64,000 bases of DNA, from the NCBI GenBank assembly GCA_004794655.1, contig SMMW01000001.1, forward strand, positions 7,302,501 through 7,366,500. Reading direction: 5' to 3'. Position 1 is the first letter of the stretch. Each line of letters starts with the position of its first letter. A program made the position numbers and the translations under genes. Of the stretch, positions 62,501 through 64,000 are shown in pieces. This DNA is from Marisa cornuarietis (taxonomy: Eukaryota > Mollusca > Gastropoda > Architaenioglossa > Ampullariidae). The notes under the pieces were generated by a model, which was not told the DNA's origin, did not search any database, and was given only the letters and a program-made list of their open reading frames with translations.

Positions 62501-63841
62501 AGAACTAGAGATGAGCTAGCTAAAGAGAAATATTGACCATTGCTGGTTACAGGTTCACTCCAGAACAACTAGGGATTCAAGCAAGCACAGCTTTGGTGTG
62601 GGTAGTTATTGAGCTTCTGGCTACACTGCTCAGTCTTTATTTGTTAAACCTCAACACAGAACTCAAGTATACAGATATCATTGCCTATGCAGGATACAAG
62701 TTTGTTGGGTGAGATAGTCTTTAGAGATAGCATGCATTATTGATCTATAACACCATAATTCTGCCTTTACATTCTTCTTGCTTTTTTCCTAAATTATCAA
62801 GTGGTCTTTTTCCCCTGATGTGAAATCGACATGATTTTTGTTTGACAATATGTGCATTTCAGGCCTGTCGTTAGGTTTGATTAAAAATTGACTGGAGAAT
62901 GTTTCTGTCAGATAAAGTGTGTCATGTCTGTGCTTTAAAATTATCATAATGAGATCAGTTGATGTGAAATATAAACCTGCTAATTGAACTACAAGTATTT
63001 CCATAATGACCAGTATTCTTGCAGTAATCAATACTACCATTTCTTTGTGAGCTGTCCATATGACCTTCCCTCCCATATACACACAACTGCATGTTACACA
63101 AGTTAACATCATAAGAGCATTGATCATCAAAGTGTCTCTTTGTCAAATAATCTTTTTCTGTTGTCTCCAGCATGATTTTCAGTCTGTTGTCTGGACTTGC
63201 TTTCCATGGGACTGGCTATTATGTAGCATTATTATGGTTTGGAGCATCTCTGACATTCTTTTTGGTAAGTATCATTAATGATTCCCACCTCACGTGAATA
63301 CTCCATGAAATTATGATATATATCACAAATTATTTGCATTAAGAAATCACAAGATTTTATAAAACTGAATCACATCAGGACTTCAACATTAATATAGTTG
63401 TTAGCAACTAATTTGAGTAGAACATGAAAGTGAAGTTGTCTGCTTGGATTACTTAAAATTATACTTTTCCTGTTTTTAGTTTAAGTTGGCCACACTATAC
63501 ACAAGTTTCTAATTCGCAGCTTAGTCTCATAAACTAGTTTTTTTCTTTGGGGAAGGTGGTTGAAAGTAAGAAAAAGGTTGAATGTACTGGTTGTATCTTT
63601 ATAATTATGCATAATTTGTTTCAGTGTTGTGTCATATTGTTAGCCCTTTTTTAATACTTACAATTTTTCTCGTACTCAGGTTCGTACATTGCGACAGCAA
63701 GTTCTGCCATATGCTGCAGCTTCTGATGGATATGCACATGGCACAAAACGCAGCCTTTACCTCATCTTGTCCATCTCTCTTTTGCAGCCAGTTCTTATGT
63801 GGTGGCTTACTTCTCATATTATGTTTGGAAAGAAACTGTAG
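59531..63841 (+). CDS. YIF1B: YIF1 (YIF1A/B-type), Yip1-family ER-Golgi membrane protein (complete, 9 coding exons)
   Basis: YIF1 partners with Yip1-family and Rab proteins in ER-to-Golgi transport. Exons are 59531-59558, 60127-60264, 60548-60687, 61457-61561, 61830-61908, 62233-62290, 62553-62708, 63171-63264 and 63680-63841, giving 960 nt or 319 residues, against about 290-315 in vertebrate YIF1A/B. All phases match. Diagnostic blocks are [36 protein letters not shown] and [20 protein letters not shown], followed by several C-terminal membrane segments (about 166-181, 190-211, 233-252, 255-268 and 293-312). The cytosolic N-terminus is Gln/Pro/Gly-rich. Intron 6 is GC-AG. I cannot separate the A and B paralogues; invertebrates usually have one gene, so the symbol is by similarity only. 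Confidence 0.95.
62291..62552 (+). other. GC-AG intron in YIF1
   Basis: The donor is GAA AG|GCAAGTG and the acceptor TTACAG|GTTCACT. Only this GC donor restores the conserved ERFTPEQLG reading. The nearest GT, 4 nt downstream, would shift the frame and reach a stop. Confidence 0.85.
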
Positions 63842-64000
63842 CATTTTTGCTGGTAGTATTTCCTTGCTCTGTTTGATATGCACAGCTCACATGCCATGGG
63901 CTAAACAGTGTTTGAAAGATGCTTATGAGTACAGTGAATACAATGCTGGACTGGGCATTCAGATAATTTGACACATCAAAGAAGCTTTACACTGTTCACC

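Overview
This is a eukaryotic, animal nuclear window. Intron-exon genes, long (CA/GT)n microsatellites, an RTE-clade LINE, tRNA-derived SINE copies and MITE-like hairpins point to a marine invertebrate, most likely a mollusc (gastropod-like). That placement is inferred from gene and repeat character; no sequence search was run.

Layout. Positions 1-35,000 hold no gene I can defend: mainly microsatellites, foldback/MITE-like elements, a SINE and unassigned sequence. Positions 35,775-58,925 (minus strand) carry a complete PARP1 gene. I assembled it by hand as 27 coding exons encoding about 1,002 residues, with every exon junction in phase. All expected domains are present in order: Zn1, Zn2, NLS linker, PADR1/Zn3, BRCT, automodification linker, WGR, helical domain and ART catalytic domain. 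The catalytic triad is H852/Y886/E979. Its introns host an RTE LINE nested in an older copy of its own family, a decayed second LINE, a hAT-like remnant and a long-inverted-repeat element with an internal minisatellite. Positions 59,531-63,841 (plus strand) carry a complete YIF1 gene (9 coding exons, 319 residues), a Yip1-family membrane protein of ER-Golgi transport. The two genes are head-to-head with 605 bp between start codons and two ETS-type motifs next to the YIF1 side, which suggests a shared divergent promoter.

Most notable points: the last PARP1 intron has an exact U12-type donor (GTATCCTTT) and splits the codon of the catalytic glutamate; each gene has one GC-AG intron required by the reading frame; PARP1 has a 21-nt microexon inside Zn1 and a candidate 33-nt exon abutting a LINE fragment; there is a 92-bp perfect spacerless palindrome at 20,707-20,798; and a 561-bp foldback element lies between two TTAA sites at 16,158-16,718. 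I found no operon, CRISPR or defence-type system and no convincing wholly new system. The interest lies in splicing architecture and repeat structure.
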